Source: Balanoglossus misakiensis
Taxonomy: Eukaryota; Hemichordata
Direction of reading: 5' to 3'
DNA: 64,000 nucleotides
Assembly: GCA_040954595.2 (NCBI GenBank)
Contig: CM082584.2
Coordinates: 10,044,001-10,108,000 of the forward strand
Shown here: positions 13,867 through 27,498 of the stretch, in pieces
Layout of the letters: every line of letters starts with the position of its first letter
Numbering within the stretch: the stretch's first letter is position 1
Notes under the pieces: generated by a model
Database searches by the model: none
What the model was told of the DNA's origin: nothing
Seen by the model: the letters and a program-made list of their open reading frames with translations, nothing else
Position numbers and translations under genes: made by a program

Positions 13867-16800
13867 CACAGTGCGCAGAGAAACAGAGGGGACACAGTGC
13901 TCCAAATGCAAAAAGGCCTTAAACCAAAATGGTAACTAAATATCACAGTTTCCGGCTCGGATAAATATTAGTATTCTCTATACAGGTGTATTCGCTTCCT
14001 CTTTGACGGTGTCAGGGCCGTAGTAATGAGTTGAGGATGTTTAGTTGACTGACTCCACCTGGTGCCAAACAGGTTTTGCGAAAAATCACCAGAAATCGTC
14101 TTGACGTCTCCCATTACACGGTCAGCGAGTTTTTGATGGAGCACCTCTAGGGTAAAATAAGGCGAATGAAGTGTGCGCTCCTTAAAGTTGGGGTTAAAGC
14201 ACACAGTGCATTAAAACGTCTCTGGTACATTTAGCATAGATCTCATGATATTATCAACGACAAAGGTATAGCAGTTGCGTGCTTGTCATGTGTGACGAAT
14301 GCCCCGACTCGTGTCGGATGCAAACGTTAACATACCTGCATTTGAAATTTGAAAACGTTCTGACACTTTACAGATCTCATTTTTTAGATTTCGTCCAATG
14401 TCTGAGGGGAGACTGCAGGTCCTATATACCATTCAGTCCGCGGCATGCCAATTTTAAGCAATTCACAGTTTATGTCTTTGCCATGAAAGAAGCCGCGCAC
14501 CATCGGTTCGATCATTTGAGTAGTTCTCAAGACGTGCCCTGTACTTTCGGGACGTATGATTCCCCTACGTACAAATGACGTCATCGTAAACCTTGGTGAA
14601 GATCATTGATTCAAAGTGATCTCAAACTATGAAGAAGAGCGCCACTTGACGCCGTGATGCCCTGTACTCTTATAGGAATCGTAAATGCTATGTGGGCATC
14701 ATTGCCGACAAACGGCCCCTTTTTCTATAAAATATCCACCACTTTACGAGCAGTACATTCCAGGAGATTTACAAGGAATGAAAAGTGAATTTCTTCCAAG
14801 CCAGGACGTGAAAAGAATGCTAGAAAACAGCTTAAACGTGGTTTTGTTCTTTAAAAGCAACCCAATTGAAGTCGGTGATGTCATGAAACCAGTCATTCCT
14901 TCAAACAAGTTATGCCATACGCCTTCAGATGACCCGGATGAAACAGGGCTGTGAAGCCTCTTGATGACAGAATTCATTTATCAACATTAATGAATAAAAC
15001 AACTGTAAACTACATCAATATCGACCACTTCTACTTTAAGATTCCATGAATTGCAGTCTGCATGTCCATTGTGCTGCTGAGTGACAAGTCGAAAAAAACG
15101 GAACCAAAAACATCATTTCATTAAACACTAGAAACATGAATATACCATTTATGAGTATAATCATTAAAAAGCAGAAAATATAAAATTTCTGAACCAAAGG
15201 GAAGAATTTGCGTACTTCACTCGAACAAGTATTGTCACAGTGTAAAGTTACAATGTACATCATTTATTTCGCATGGCAACACAACAGCGTCACCATGCCA
15301 CAATTTTATTGAATTTCAAAAAGACATGTTTTATTTTTTTGCTGTAACTACCATAACTGGAGAACAATTTATTGAATTTTAAAAAGTCGTATAATTGTAT
15401 GATTTGCCGTGGACACCACCGGTAGTAATCTGTGCAATATCCGCTACCTGAGTCATAAAATGGAGGTGCTAAATTTTAGTGATCTGTTTTCATGAAATGA
15501 AGTTAAATCTGTGTACGCGATCACTCGTCAAGGACACTGTAACGTCTGTAATCTCCTCTGGATCCGCAATAAGTATACGAGAGTTTCTTCGATATTGTAA
15601 TGTTTAAATATATTCCGCGCGGTCGTCAATTCGACAGAAAAGTATAGCGTTTCCTTTACAGACAGCAGGTGTTAAACACGCGAAGGAGATTTAGTTTTAA
15701 AAAAATGTTCTCATATTTTATTGCTTCTGCGATCGAGCTGTTGCACTGCACACACAATGTGTTAAATCGCCCGGTTCTAATCGATATACAGTTCTGTACC
15801 TGTCGGTAAGTCGTGAAGGAAAATCGACACGGAGATCGATAGTGTTAATTTGTGTGCCCAACGGACTATAGTCGGCGGCTTTCAAAATTTTGAAAGAAGT
15901 CGGCATTTTGCTCTGCGTGAAAAAAATGCCAACGTTCTCCCGTCGCATCACAGACATGACAACCAGTCCGCAGCGCCTTATCAATACAGCCATAAAGATG
16001 GAACAAAATTATTGAAGCGAACATGTTTGATGAATTCCCCTCATTCAATCTAATTGGCAACGTGATTCTAATAAATCCCTTTCACCACATTTTCCAAACA
16101 ATGTCGGCTATTGCGTTTTCCATGTAGGTTTCCGACCTGTCACGTACACACTTTAAAACGCGCAGGAAAATTCAAAAGGGGATGCAATAATCAAATAATA
16201 AATGAAGACTCACTTTTGTGCGAACGAGACTATAATGTCGACAAATTAGGCTTAAAATTTGATTTAAAAGGGAGACGGAAAAACTATTAGAGTGTCTTAT
16301 TGTGCCGGGAATCCAATGTTGTTGTGAAACGATGATTATGTAAGTGCGCTGTCAATTTAAGCTTTCGCACTGAATATTTCAATCGAAAGAAAACCCGACC
16401 ATGCTCTCCCTCTGAGAAAGCGATACCAACTAATTACTGGTGGCAGGAAATCAACTTCTATTTCACGGGGTTCGAACACGGCCCTTAATCTTACGGATTA
16501 ACGTCAGCGCACAAAACCCAAGTAGAGGCGAAAAACGCGATAATGGCAAATATATCTCCACAATGTAAGGTACCCCAGTAGTTTAATTTTGCCTCACAGG
16601 ACTGTTTCTTTGACTATATTTCACAAACAAAAATAATTGGTAGGCACAAGAGTATTTGTGTTAGTACATGAATAAGCCTGGTATAAACGCGAGACTGTAC
16701 AAGAAGCTTGGCTATCGCATATTATTAATAAGATCGATGAATCATCTGAATTATCTGTTTAAAGACATTTTCATCTTCCACGCGTCAGGGATAATTGCCA

Positions 16801-18379
16801 TTCCCTCATCAGATCCATATAACATCCTTTCTTTCGCTTGTACCCGCTATACATTGAAATTAAAACAGACATTGCCCCAAGCAAAAATAATTAATTCTGT
16901 TTCTTGGCACAAATTGTTTATGACAATATGTATATAATGCCCATGCTGTTATAAAATCCCACGCGTTATCACTTTCTTCTGCTTGGATAGATTTATCTCT
17001 CAAACAACACATTTCTGATGCATTAAAGATGTAACAGTTTCTTAATCTTTCTGTTGATGTGATGCATGCATAAAACCAAACGAATAAACTGATGCAAAAT
17101 ATCATTCCATTTGTATTGAAGATGGTGAATTAGTTATTGAAGCCTGTATCTCAACTGTTCCAACAGTCCTGATATATCGAAATAAGTTATTGAAATACTG
17201 TTGGATAGATATGAATAATATCACCTGAAAGCTCATATTACAAACCCCTAACAGATTATCTATGATCCTTCGCATGGAAATTATATTTGGATTGCGCATG
17301 TGCAATACTGATTCAGGAGAACGACACTGTCGTCTTGGTAACTATGTGTATTGCTGGCTTGAAACGAGAACCAGAGCCTAAGCTGCTTTTACATTTTGAT
17401 CACACATCTATTCACACAAAATTCATTGTCAAGAATTTTTGTTGGACGTACTTTCATGATGCGGTCTTGGACACATGAATAATTTACTGCGACTCGATCG
17501 TCCCGATCACACGCCCACATCATTTCCGCCTTTCTGTTGTAATCATCCGACTCAGTTTCGAGGATCATTTATGGCCTTCAACAATTTCTATTTACAATCA
17601 TGCATTATTTGTCAAGTTCAAGTATAAGGTATCAAGAGAGATCGTGAGTTCCTTAATCTCTGCAAATGAAGCCATTAATCCGCGTGAATCCTTCAGAACT
17701 GCATTAATTGTGGCCATGCCAAGCAATTTTATCCTCGCGCAAGGTTATTACCTCCGCACGCGCTTGTACACAATTAGAGAAATTATCATGACTTTATGGT
17801 TTAATTCTTAAGGTGTTGGCGATGAAAATTGGTCACTTGTTTTATTTTTGTAACTTAATGGTGTCGGTAAACACTTTGAAACCACTTAGCGTGTCTTCGG
17901 ACCATTTCATCGGGGGCGAATTAAACGAAGAATTACGTGCGGCAATTTAGTTCTAACAAATGTATCTGATATGTATCGAGCTATTAACATATTGTAAAAT
18001 AAAATATACAGAACACAGAAAGTATATACACACACGCAAACGCATGATACCATGACTATTAACTGTCTGGTAGGGTTATATTTTAGCTCTAATCTAGGGC
18101 TCTGGCTGTGCCATTGAGAGTATCAAATTCGACAAAAGCTAGAATTGAATTGCAAACTACCGTAATACGAAATCTCATTGTAAAGCAATACATGGACACC
18201 AAAGATGACTGTTAACAGTCGCAGATCTGTCCGATTGATACAAGTGAATCAAAGGGGTATTGCGGCGGCAATAACGTTCTCATGGCAACATCCGTCAACA
18301 ATCATTGTAACATAAGGCTTTAAATAGGAAAACAAATATTGGCAGCCCCTCTTTCAAAAATGTCATTTTTATTAATGAG
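13867..18379. other. Non-coding sequence, no gene supported
   Basis: No open frame exceeds about 100 codons and none shows the G/C-ending codon bias of the true genes. No repeats or RNA genes were recognised. Confidence 0.4.
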
Positions 18380-18931
18380 AGCGCTAAGCGCGGCTGAACC
18401 ATTCTTTACAAGTTTATTGTGCACGGTTGAGCGGAGTGGCAGATCAAAGTCAGTGGAGGCTTGCCAATAAACTCCAATCAATAAAAAGTCGTTCTTATAT
18501 TAATCATTCCCCGCGTGGCATTGAGAAGAAAGTCATTAAGTTTGTATTACGCCGTGTTCGGCTGGTGTCGGATGTCAGCGCCGTTTCTCGCCACGAATCG
18601 ATCCGCCTGTCAAGAGTGGCAGAATCGGACGTGGTGCTTAATCACGCCGTGAAGCTCGAGCTTCTGTGCAGGCAGCTGATGGAGACAACACTCCACTTAA
18701 AAGCCTCGTTTCTTAATTGTACAAGCACAACCCTCAGCGTGCGCACCGGGCCGTGAATCGCTTTGAAATCTCCCGCGTAGCGCCGCCGTTCATTACACGA
18801 CAATTGGGGCTAATTTTTCTCACAACGTGTGTCCCGCCCTCTTCCTCTTCAGCCACGAGCTCGCAACTGATGACTCAAGATCACTGACGCCTCGACACTA
18901 TCCAGCTGTTAGGATTCTTCTGGCTTCACAG
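18380..18931 (+). other. G/C-richer island ending in a consensus splice donor (possible 5' exon or conserved element)
   Basis: The block is richer in G/C than its surroundings. A plus-strand frame stays open from about 18,380 to the TGA ending at 18756 (over 110 codons, without an early ATG), and its product resembles nothing I know. About 175 bp further on lies TTCACAG|GTAAGT, a perfect donor at 18932. Such a block could be a 5' UTR exon of a gene beyond this window, or a regulatory element. No matching acceptor was identified. Confidence 0.3.
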
Positions 18932-20330
18932 GTAAGTGTTTAACGCCAGCAACTTACCAAAAGGCAATTGGCAGATATCGCCGCGAATAAAGCCACATTT
19001 ATACCCGGATGTCTACATGATTTGAAATCTAAGGTACATATTTCATGAACTTGACATTAGTGTTATTGGAACGATTGTATAGGCCATGTATTTGAGTATG
19101 TATTAATAATATACACCAGCTCCCATAGTGCAACATGACATTCACGTTGTTAGGTGTGGCTATGATTCCTGTGTATCGTCGATGGCTTTGATGTTTTGAC
19201 CCGTTCACTGACTAGAACCGTTAATAATGCGTCCAACAAAAAATTTCCAGGTATAGGTATATCAACATCTCGGCCATGACATGAGAACAGCCAGTTGTGC
19301 ACTTTTGCTATGATCGATTCTATGCCAATTATGAAGAAACCAAGTTAAACATCCGTACGTTCACACAGAATGTGAATTTCATGAACCTTGTTTTGATAAT
19401 TATATACAGAAGGCTAGATTCATTAGTTGCACTCAGTGTCACGGATAAACAGTTCGCTTTTTTAACGAGATGACCATGGTGTGTGTCAACCATTGATTAT
19501 TGTACATTTGATCATGTATCTTGTTTAAGTGAATGGCATTGTAAGTATAGGCCATCGACATGTACATAATTAATGAGAGTACAAATAACTAAAAAGAGAA
19601 CAGAATGTACACTCCATCTCAAACTTTACATAATTAAACTCTTTTCGCCGCCTCCTTGCATAAAATACACAAGCCGCTAAACTTTAATTTGTTGATGATT
19701 CTCTGATCTTTGTGTTTGGCTTGGCATTCTAAAACCTATTTTGTCGATTTCAGGATTTAGTACGAATTTAAATCACCTCTAATAATCCCATTACACTCGA
19801 CTAATCAAAGGTTTCAATGCGTTAAAGAAAGTCGCTCTTTCATTCTATTTCTACTCAGTGCATATATATTGACAAGTCAGAGAATCGCCATTCAATTTAC
19901 ATCAAGAGTTACAAGCAATTTCTTTCCCTTCTTTGCTGCATGCGTATTTTGTCACAAAGGAACTACTTTTTCCCCGATTAAAATTAAAAGACCGCAGCCG
20001 TGGTATGATCCGAATCAATTAATTCTACCTTCCCACTTCATTAAGTTCCCTTTCAATGTCTGCCATCACCTCATCATTCCAATAATGTTTCTTGAAAGAA
20101 TACCACTTGTGGTTTTTTGCCGACTACACAAAATCTTCTCTCTTTTGTCCCTTTCACGCGACGCTCCACGATTCAGCGACAAAGGTTGCATTCAGAAGAA
20201 AAGGTGATTCTGCTCTATATTAAATAAATGCCAACGAAGTTGAAAAGTAGAAGAACAAGTCAGGATGAGATTGGGCAAGTCTAAATTCTGAGTGTGTACG
20301 TGTGCGTCGATCTCCGCGTTTACTTTCTTC
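18932..20330. other. Non-coding sequence, no gene supported
   Basis: This would be intron if the donor at 18932 is real. It is AT-rich, with one 112-codon frame (19869-20207) of no recognisable family. Confidence 0.35.
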
Positions 20331-20376
20331 TCTTCCTTCATTCCAAAGTCTCGTCTTCCTTCATTCCAAAGTCTCG
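20331..20376 (+). repeat. Exact tandem duplication of 23 bp
   Basis: The unit, beginning TCTTCCTTCATTCC and ending AAGTCTCG, occurs twice head to tail without mismatch. It sits at the edge of a G/C-richer patch (about 20,380-20,720) with overlapping open frames on both strands and no known domain. Confidence 0.9.
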
Positions 20377-23300
20377 GTCTAGCGATCCTCTCAGATGTAA
20401 ATCGACCACAGAAATCTCCGCGTCGGGACCAGCTGAGACAAGATACCGCCGGTAACTTGAGGGTGTATGGCTGCATGGACAGTATGCCGATGTACATGTA
20501 CTAACCATGCAGTTTCCGTTTCCACTCTTTGGTCCTTGACTTTGGCAGTTGGCACTTCCGGATCCCGTGGTGAAGCGTGTAATCTTCGAGCGCTCCTTGG
20601 GCGCAGAGCAGTGGCAGCTTTTAGCACCTGCGGCAATTCCCAGTCCTCAACTCGTCCCCGAAGATTTTCGGCCCTTCCCGTCACCTTTTCGCTCCAGCAC
20701 ATGCGTACACAAATCAAGTACACGCAGCATCAACTTAACGTTCTAATTACTTAGTCGCGCGAAACGCATTTTCTTTAATTTAAACAAGTCCTGCGAGTAT
20801 GTAAGGTAATTGCTACCGATAGCACGATCCTATGCGGCTTGGTTGGTCATTTTGTAGAATCTCTCCACATATTCATACACTGTGAAGTTCATAACGCCAA
20901 TATGACATGGATTTATTGACCATGTTTGCATTTGTAATATACTGTTTGTATATTATGTTGGCGGTTTTGATATATCCTCCGCGGGGCCACGGTTTGCATG
21001 ATAGTTTATTGCGCTGTATAGAGTTAATTGAGAAAATCTACATCTGGGCATGACATTTGGCTCCTATTTATATGAGAGTGCCGACTGTGCGTGATATATT
21101 GTGGTTGTGATCAACAAAGGGCAAATATGGGGATTCTGAATAATTATCTGACTTATACAAGTCGGAATTATGACACTGCGAACGATGGAACATGTCAATA
21201 GCGAGCAGAAGAAAAAAATAATTCCCAATATTCCTAATTACGGTATTCTTTAACATATGTAACATTATGCATACAACTCAGCTCAAGAAGATGCATGCCG
21301 TGATATCTTTGATGTTTTTCGTGTATTTAATATCCGGCATCGCGTATATGATCGCTAGGAGGCAACTATACCGTGATCAGTTACTTCGCTATTTGTAAAA
21401 CACATCAGCGTTTTTTTGTGTTTCCTGGTAAAGAAAACAGCTTCCGGAGAGCAGCAAATAAAGTAACGCACACAGTAACCCGAAGACTCTTAAGAGAAAT
21501 ATCATTTACGTTTGACGTCATTGATTGCGGGGCAAAGTTTAGTTCGGCGATAGTTGCTTCCTTTTGAGGCTAGGGACTCTCAGTTGGCTCGGGGACGCGG
21601 TTCAAAACGACATCACAGGCAACGGAACCGTGTACATTTTGCCGAGTAATGGATGTCAGATCTGCCAAGAGCAAGGGATGTACACAGTTTGGTCACAACA
21701 TTCGTGATATATTGAAATTCTTTCCCACTTTGAAATTCAAATATAGGTATTTCACACAGCCTACAGGGGGATTGTCTTCGACTGGATGGTTATTTCTGAT
21801 AGTCAAAATAATTAACACGAAATCTAGACCGGAATAGTCAAATTCCTGGAGTGGTCATGATGTCATAGATCTTGTCTGTTGGTAGCTATGATTCAAATTA
21901 GACTACCGAATACTGAGCCACAGTCCAAAAACGTGTATACGGTTTCATGGTATGTTATTCGGTCTCTTACTGGAAAACCGTGTATGATATTCGAAGCGGT
22001 CTTTATACTAACATATGATTAACAGAATCCCACTCCTTGAGGCCAATTTATTGTACGTGCGCCGCCGTGTCAAATAAATAAACTTACTGCTGCCGGCGAT
22101 GGTTAACAGTTCAATACGTTGCATTAAATGTAATCGGTCTCGAAATGAGACACACTGAAAGTTGTGCCGAGTCTTGCATCTGATGTTGCCGCTCGTTCCA
22201 TTAAGTATCGCATTCGGAAAGTTGCTTTTGAAAAAAACAAACTGGGATCCCTACAATCGTGCAAAGAAGCCTGACTGTTCCTGGGGACACGATTTGGCTA
22301 TCAGTACTGAACCGACTTAAAGTGCGCAAATGGAGAAGTCACAGTGTATACCATCAGAAGGTTCTCAGAGACTCAAACTGTATATCTGATATCACCCTTT
22401 GCTCATCAACTCCTTGTGACGTAAATGCTGATCACTGTTGTTGGGTTAAAACTACTACAGGAAGAGGGCCGCGGTTTTCAGTGACCGTGCACTTTCACAC
22501 GTTTTCGACAACCAGTTACTTACAAGTGTCATTAGCCACTCTTGGGCTGTGACTGAAACGAGACTGAATCACAACCTGGATGGCAGCAGAAATTCAAAAG
22601 CCATGACGATACCAAACCAGATAGATTCACGAGGAACGGATCGGAGAGAGACACTGCTCGTATAGACAAGAGGTCAGGGCACATTGGCAAAAAGATTGAC
22701 AGGCACACACTCAGGCAAACAGACAGTGATATCAGGAAGAGACACGGAGTTAAATGCACTTGTTGAGCACAGAAAGGGGACTCCCACAGAACACAAAGAA
22801 AGACCCTGGAGATAATTGGCTGAGAGGGGAACAATTGGAGAGGTTTGGAATATTTCTATCTATTCAACGCATTTCCCGTTTGATGAATCCGATAATTAAG
22901 TTGGGTCTTTAAAGCAGTGACGGACTGTATGGCCACCCGTACATTTAAGTAAAAAAACTCCACAAAGCTGCCATTCTGACGAAATCATTTCTCTGTGAAA
23001 TACAACATTTTATTCCCGGCAAATTGCCACACATCTGCAGGGTCTTTCAATTTTCTCTGCAATATATTATATATTGCAAAAATACATCTGACCGCGAGTC
23101 ACAGGGATTGAACGCTGTTTTGTAATCACACATAATAGAATGCCTCGAAAAAAAGTCTAATTTGCTCACGACTCTTTCGAAAGCTGGGGGTTAGCACCAG
23201 CGGTATACGCAGAACAATTTTAAGATTAATCGAATGATATTTTGGAGGAATATGTGAAAAACAGCTCAATCTTGAAAACTCTGACAATATTTCACGTTCA

Positions 23301-26300
23301 ACTATGAAGAAAATGATGTTGAAGTATTAAAGACATTCTTGATTAGCACTGAACTTTCTAAAGTCTGTCTTCTCAGTATGTCAGGACAGCTAACAACTGC
23401 CTCCAAGTCCGTGAGCTTGCAAAAATTGTCGCGATGTTGAATGCGAGGAAATTGTTGAACTACAGCGCCTAATGGCTCATGTTTCATTTATAGTTTACAA
23501 AGGGGCGAATGTTGCATATATTTGATGGGGATTTGACTCTTCCCTTGCGCAGAATGACTTTTGTCTTGCTTCTATAATAAGTCAGTGGCGGATAATTACA
23601 ATTGTTTACTTCCAGCTACGACCGAACGAGCTCTCCATAATCGTGGCAAACTGCAAGTCCGACGGCTTTTTCGGTCGCTCTCACACACACACAAAAAGAG
23701 ATTCCAAGGGCTGTTCTCCTTTGACTTGGTCCATGCTCCGTAATAACGTTCTTGTCATACATTTCAATTACCACACTGCGCTCCTTTGAGGCGAATGAAG
23801 CGCCTCATCAAATCAGAAGGAGAGAGAGTGCCACAATCATTATTGGACATAGCGTTTATTTGAAATCAATGTTCGAGTGTTCCATAAACGCGGCCAGACA
23901 CGTCACAAATTTGTCGCCGACATGCAAATATCAAACTTTTATTTACTGAGTCTCTTGCTTGTAGTGTGACAGAGCGCCTTAGTAGCTTACTTATAATAAT
24001 CTTCAAATACGCGGATCTACAGCGCTGCAACCTCGCACTCTTACTGACTTCGAGGTTTGATATTTAGCGTGAATTAGTAATTTTCACGACCCCTCAATAA
24101 GACTTAAGTCTATATCCCAGCCATAGGCATGTTTTGGGGCTTAAATCCACCAGCCAGTTTGTGTGGAAACTTGTAAGGAGCTGAAGTCAACTTCTGATTA
24201 AGTGTGTTGCCACAGTGACTGTAACTATAGAACGCTTATACTTTGATTAGGAGCAGTAAACAAGTCTTGGAGAACATTTCATCCAATGAAAGATTGCAAA
24301 TGCTCAGTGCACTCTGCATTCTGCCTTAGTTTTGTTACCATGACCTAACAGTCGTGGCATCCGCATATTCGATAACATAATACATCATGGCACCGCTACA
24401 TCTTTGGGGAACATTCGCTAAAACCATGAATCGTGACTTGTGTCCATCAGTAAAATGTTACGCTATGAGCTAAGGTCAGGGACTTATACAGGTCAGTGCG
24501 GAAACTTCAAACGAAACTAACCATGATAAATTAACTAATGAAGCAAATTAATAAGACATATACGATCTCAGGTGCTGCGCAGGTGAGATAAATTTATATT
24601 TCAAAAGGGAGAGTATGTCTGTGTGTTCGCACCGATTCCCTATTGGAATCGACGCAGACATTCCCCCATTGTCTGTTGCCGAGCCAACTAACGAAGATAA
24701 AGGATTTAATCAGTAAAGAGGTGTGCTTAGGTGAGTGCAGTAATATCCCCATCGCCGCTAATTTAGCAATCTTCACCTATATAGGTTTATAGTAGATAAC
24801 CTCTTGCACAATTTATATCCGACCGAATAACATTCATTGCCGGCGACAATTACTGTAGTACGTGTTGTGTACACCGTGGCTTGAATATAAACGAGAAAGG
24901 GAATGCGGCATTCTGGGAAGACCCGGAATCCATAGTAACGAAAGAAAATTTCCACTATTTGACATGCAGTCAACACCTGTCTATACCTTGCTGTTTAAAT
25001 CAGTTTTCCCAGTGGACCGCTAACTTCATTACAAGTTTTTATGTGTACTTTTTCACTAATCCGCCTTTACTGTATTAATTAATCAGAAAATATGTATAGA
25101 TATAAAAATTATCTGATAAAGTGTCCATTTCATAATGAATATCCATGTACCTTGCAGAGTTAATGTGCTGTGTTCCCATGTCAAATTGAAAAAGCAACGG
25201 TTAATCATTTAGAGTGCAGTATATAGTTACATATACACGTGGAAATTGTTTTCATACTGCCAGGGTCACTTCGATTAGACACACAGAGACAGTTGTGCCA
25301 TGGAACGGTATATATTTTGTATGATTCGAAGAAAATGCCTCAGTCATCAACATTCATCATCAAAAACAGCAGTTCACATCGACATTAACATGTAACTAAA
25401 TTGTCAATGTCATCGAGTTGCCAACGAGCACATAAGCTAAAGCCTAGTTTTATTGTATCGTTACATTTTATTCCTGGACTTTATATATTTGCGCTTTATA
25501 TATCCGTTCAAGAAACCAAGTGTCCATGTACCCATTGTGCATTGGGTCGTTAGGTATACTTTCGTGACAGGATTACAGATTTGATCGTTTTCTGCTTAAA
25601 GATTTTAAGTTAGGGGGAGATGATTACCTTCATTAAACCGGAAAGCAAAGTATAGTTTAACCGTAAAACCATGCGGCAGAAACTCCGCAATATCGACACC
25701 CGGATATTAAGCCAAATTAAGGACCATCTACAATTGCTTTATGGTAACGAATAAAACGATCGGGTAAACAAAATGTTGTGGTGGTATGATGTTAAAGTAC
25801 ACATGCATCCCTGCAGAAAAGTTCTGCCATCTCCTTCTCAAGTAAAATGAATGAATGAAAGTAAATGTACGTGAGCAGGCCGATTGGGGGTGCTCATTTA
25901 TGAATTACAATCCTATAGATTCAGGAATTTGTGCTTCTCTAACCAACAAGCCGATCCTTGATTTCTTTCCTTTGATTTCGTTGGGGAATCACCAAATGCA
26001 GGTTATGATGAGAACTTTAGCTGAAGAAGTTGAATCTGCGCCGAGAGGCAGCGGCATTTTTCAGCACCGCAAATACCAACATGTCAACGCAATCAATATT
26101 TTACCCCGCAATAAAAATCTTATGTTGTAATTCAATTCCGCCGGCACTATTTTATGCAGCAGACTAGAGCAAACCCAAACGGGACTAATAAAGATTCTTG
26201 AGTGGTCATTGAGGGGGAACACGCAGTCATTACAGTTTTTTTGTCGTCGAACGTTGACTCCCGAAATGCTTTCGGGGAGTCTTTCAGAGTGCTTTGCTTG

Positions 26301-27423
26301 TTCAATCCATTCTGCCCCCAGGGGGAGTTAGAGTTCCATCTACATAATGCAAGTCCATCGTACTATGATTGCATGGTGAACAGATCCAGAATGCAAGTTT
26401 GTTTTGTGAAATCATCTGACCGCTTGTATCAGATATCACGATCACAATGTACGAGTAAGCGGGTTATTTTAGCCAGAAATGATAATGGACCAATACTACA
26501 AACAAAACCCATTGTTTGATTCAGCTGTTCCATTCTCACTGCTTAAATACCTAAATTACATGTACTATAAGCTCTGCTGTAGCATTGTTGCTGATTGCTG
26601 GCTTCAGGAGCAAAAACACGACCCTCTTTTGCAGTAAGGAAGTCGTCATCACAACTTGCGTTGGCTGAAAGTAGATAAGATAAGGACTCGTTCGACAATA
26701 AATACACGTATATGCGTTACTTTGAAATGGACTTATTTGCTTCCATTGTCGGCAGGTCTCCGTGACAGAAAACTACTCAATCAAGTTCTTTTGCTCTATG
26801 ATAAAAAACAGCTTGCTCAGCGTGGGGCTCCAAGCACATGGTTTGTCTTGATTGAAATATTGTCTAATAACTTCCGTTCTCCGTTGTCAAACGCACAGCT
26901 CCATAAATGAACAGATGCACCCCGCTTCTGTGGGCGGGTGACTTGTAAATGTGGGCTTCATGTATCGCCATTGAAATTAATATGGCGTACACAACTCTTT
27001 CTCGGTGTACCTGTCAGACGTAATCCGAATTTATCGCGACGCAAGACTCGCGCAATGACAAATCACAGTCCTTAAATCGTTACGGCTCGTTGAGATGCCT
27101 GGAACACTCGTCATCTATCAATTTTCCGATTCGCAGCGAAACATAATTCATCAAATCCAGCTCCACCACGGGTGGCTGCATTTGATGTCCGTTGGAAAAT
27201 GAGCGTGCTTGTAAGTTATTTTTTAATGGACATGTGTGATGCGGGGGTCAGTAAATGCTAAGGTAGAAAGAGAAAGGGGAAAAAAGCACTCTGCCACATA
27301 AAAAACACATGAACGGAGATATATTTAATGTCAGAGATCACCGAAGATATCGCACATGTAATCATGTTTTTCAATTGCAAAATGAAAAGCTATTGAATAT
27401 GAATATGGAATTAGAAGATTATC
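20377..27423. other. Non-coding sequence, no gene supported
   Basis: After the G/C-richer patch to 20,720 the sequence returns to AT-rich. Frames stay at or below 110 codons and are unrecognised. Short CA and CAGA runs occur near 23,685 and 22,700. Confidence 0.4.
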
Positions 27424-27498
27424 TATTCATTCATCCATCCATCCACCCATCCATCGATTCATTCATTCTTTCATTCATTCATTCATTCATTCATTCAT
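27424..27498 (+). repeat. Compound microsatellite (ATTC)n/(ATCC)n
   Basis: ATTC units are interrupted by ATCC and ACCC units and then return to ATTC. It is the reverse-complement counterpart of the GAAT/GGAT tract at 13811-13866. Confidence 0.95.

Noticed and set aside
20391-20754. Overlapping frames on both strands in a G/C-richer patch
   Set aside because: Open frames are expected where stop codons are rarer; neither product resembles a protein family.
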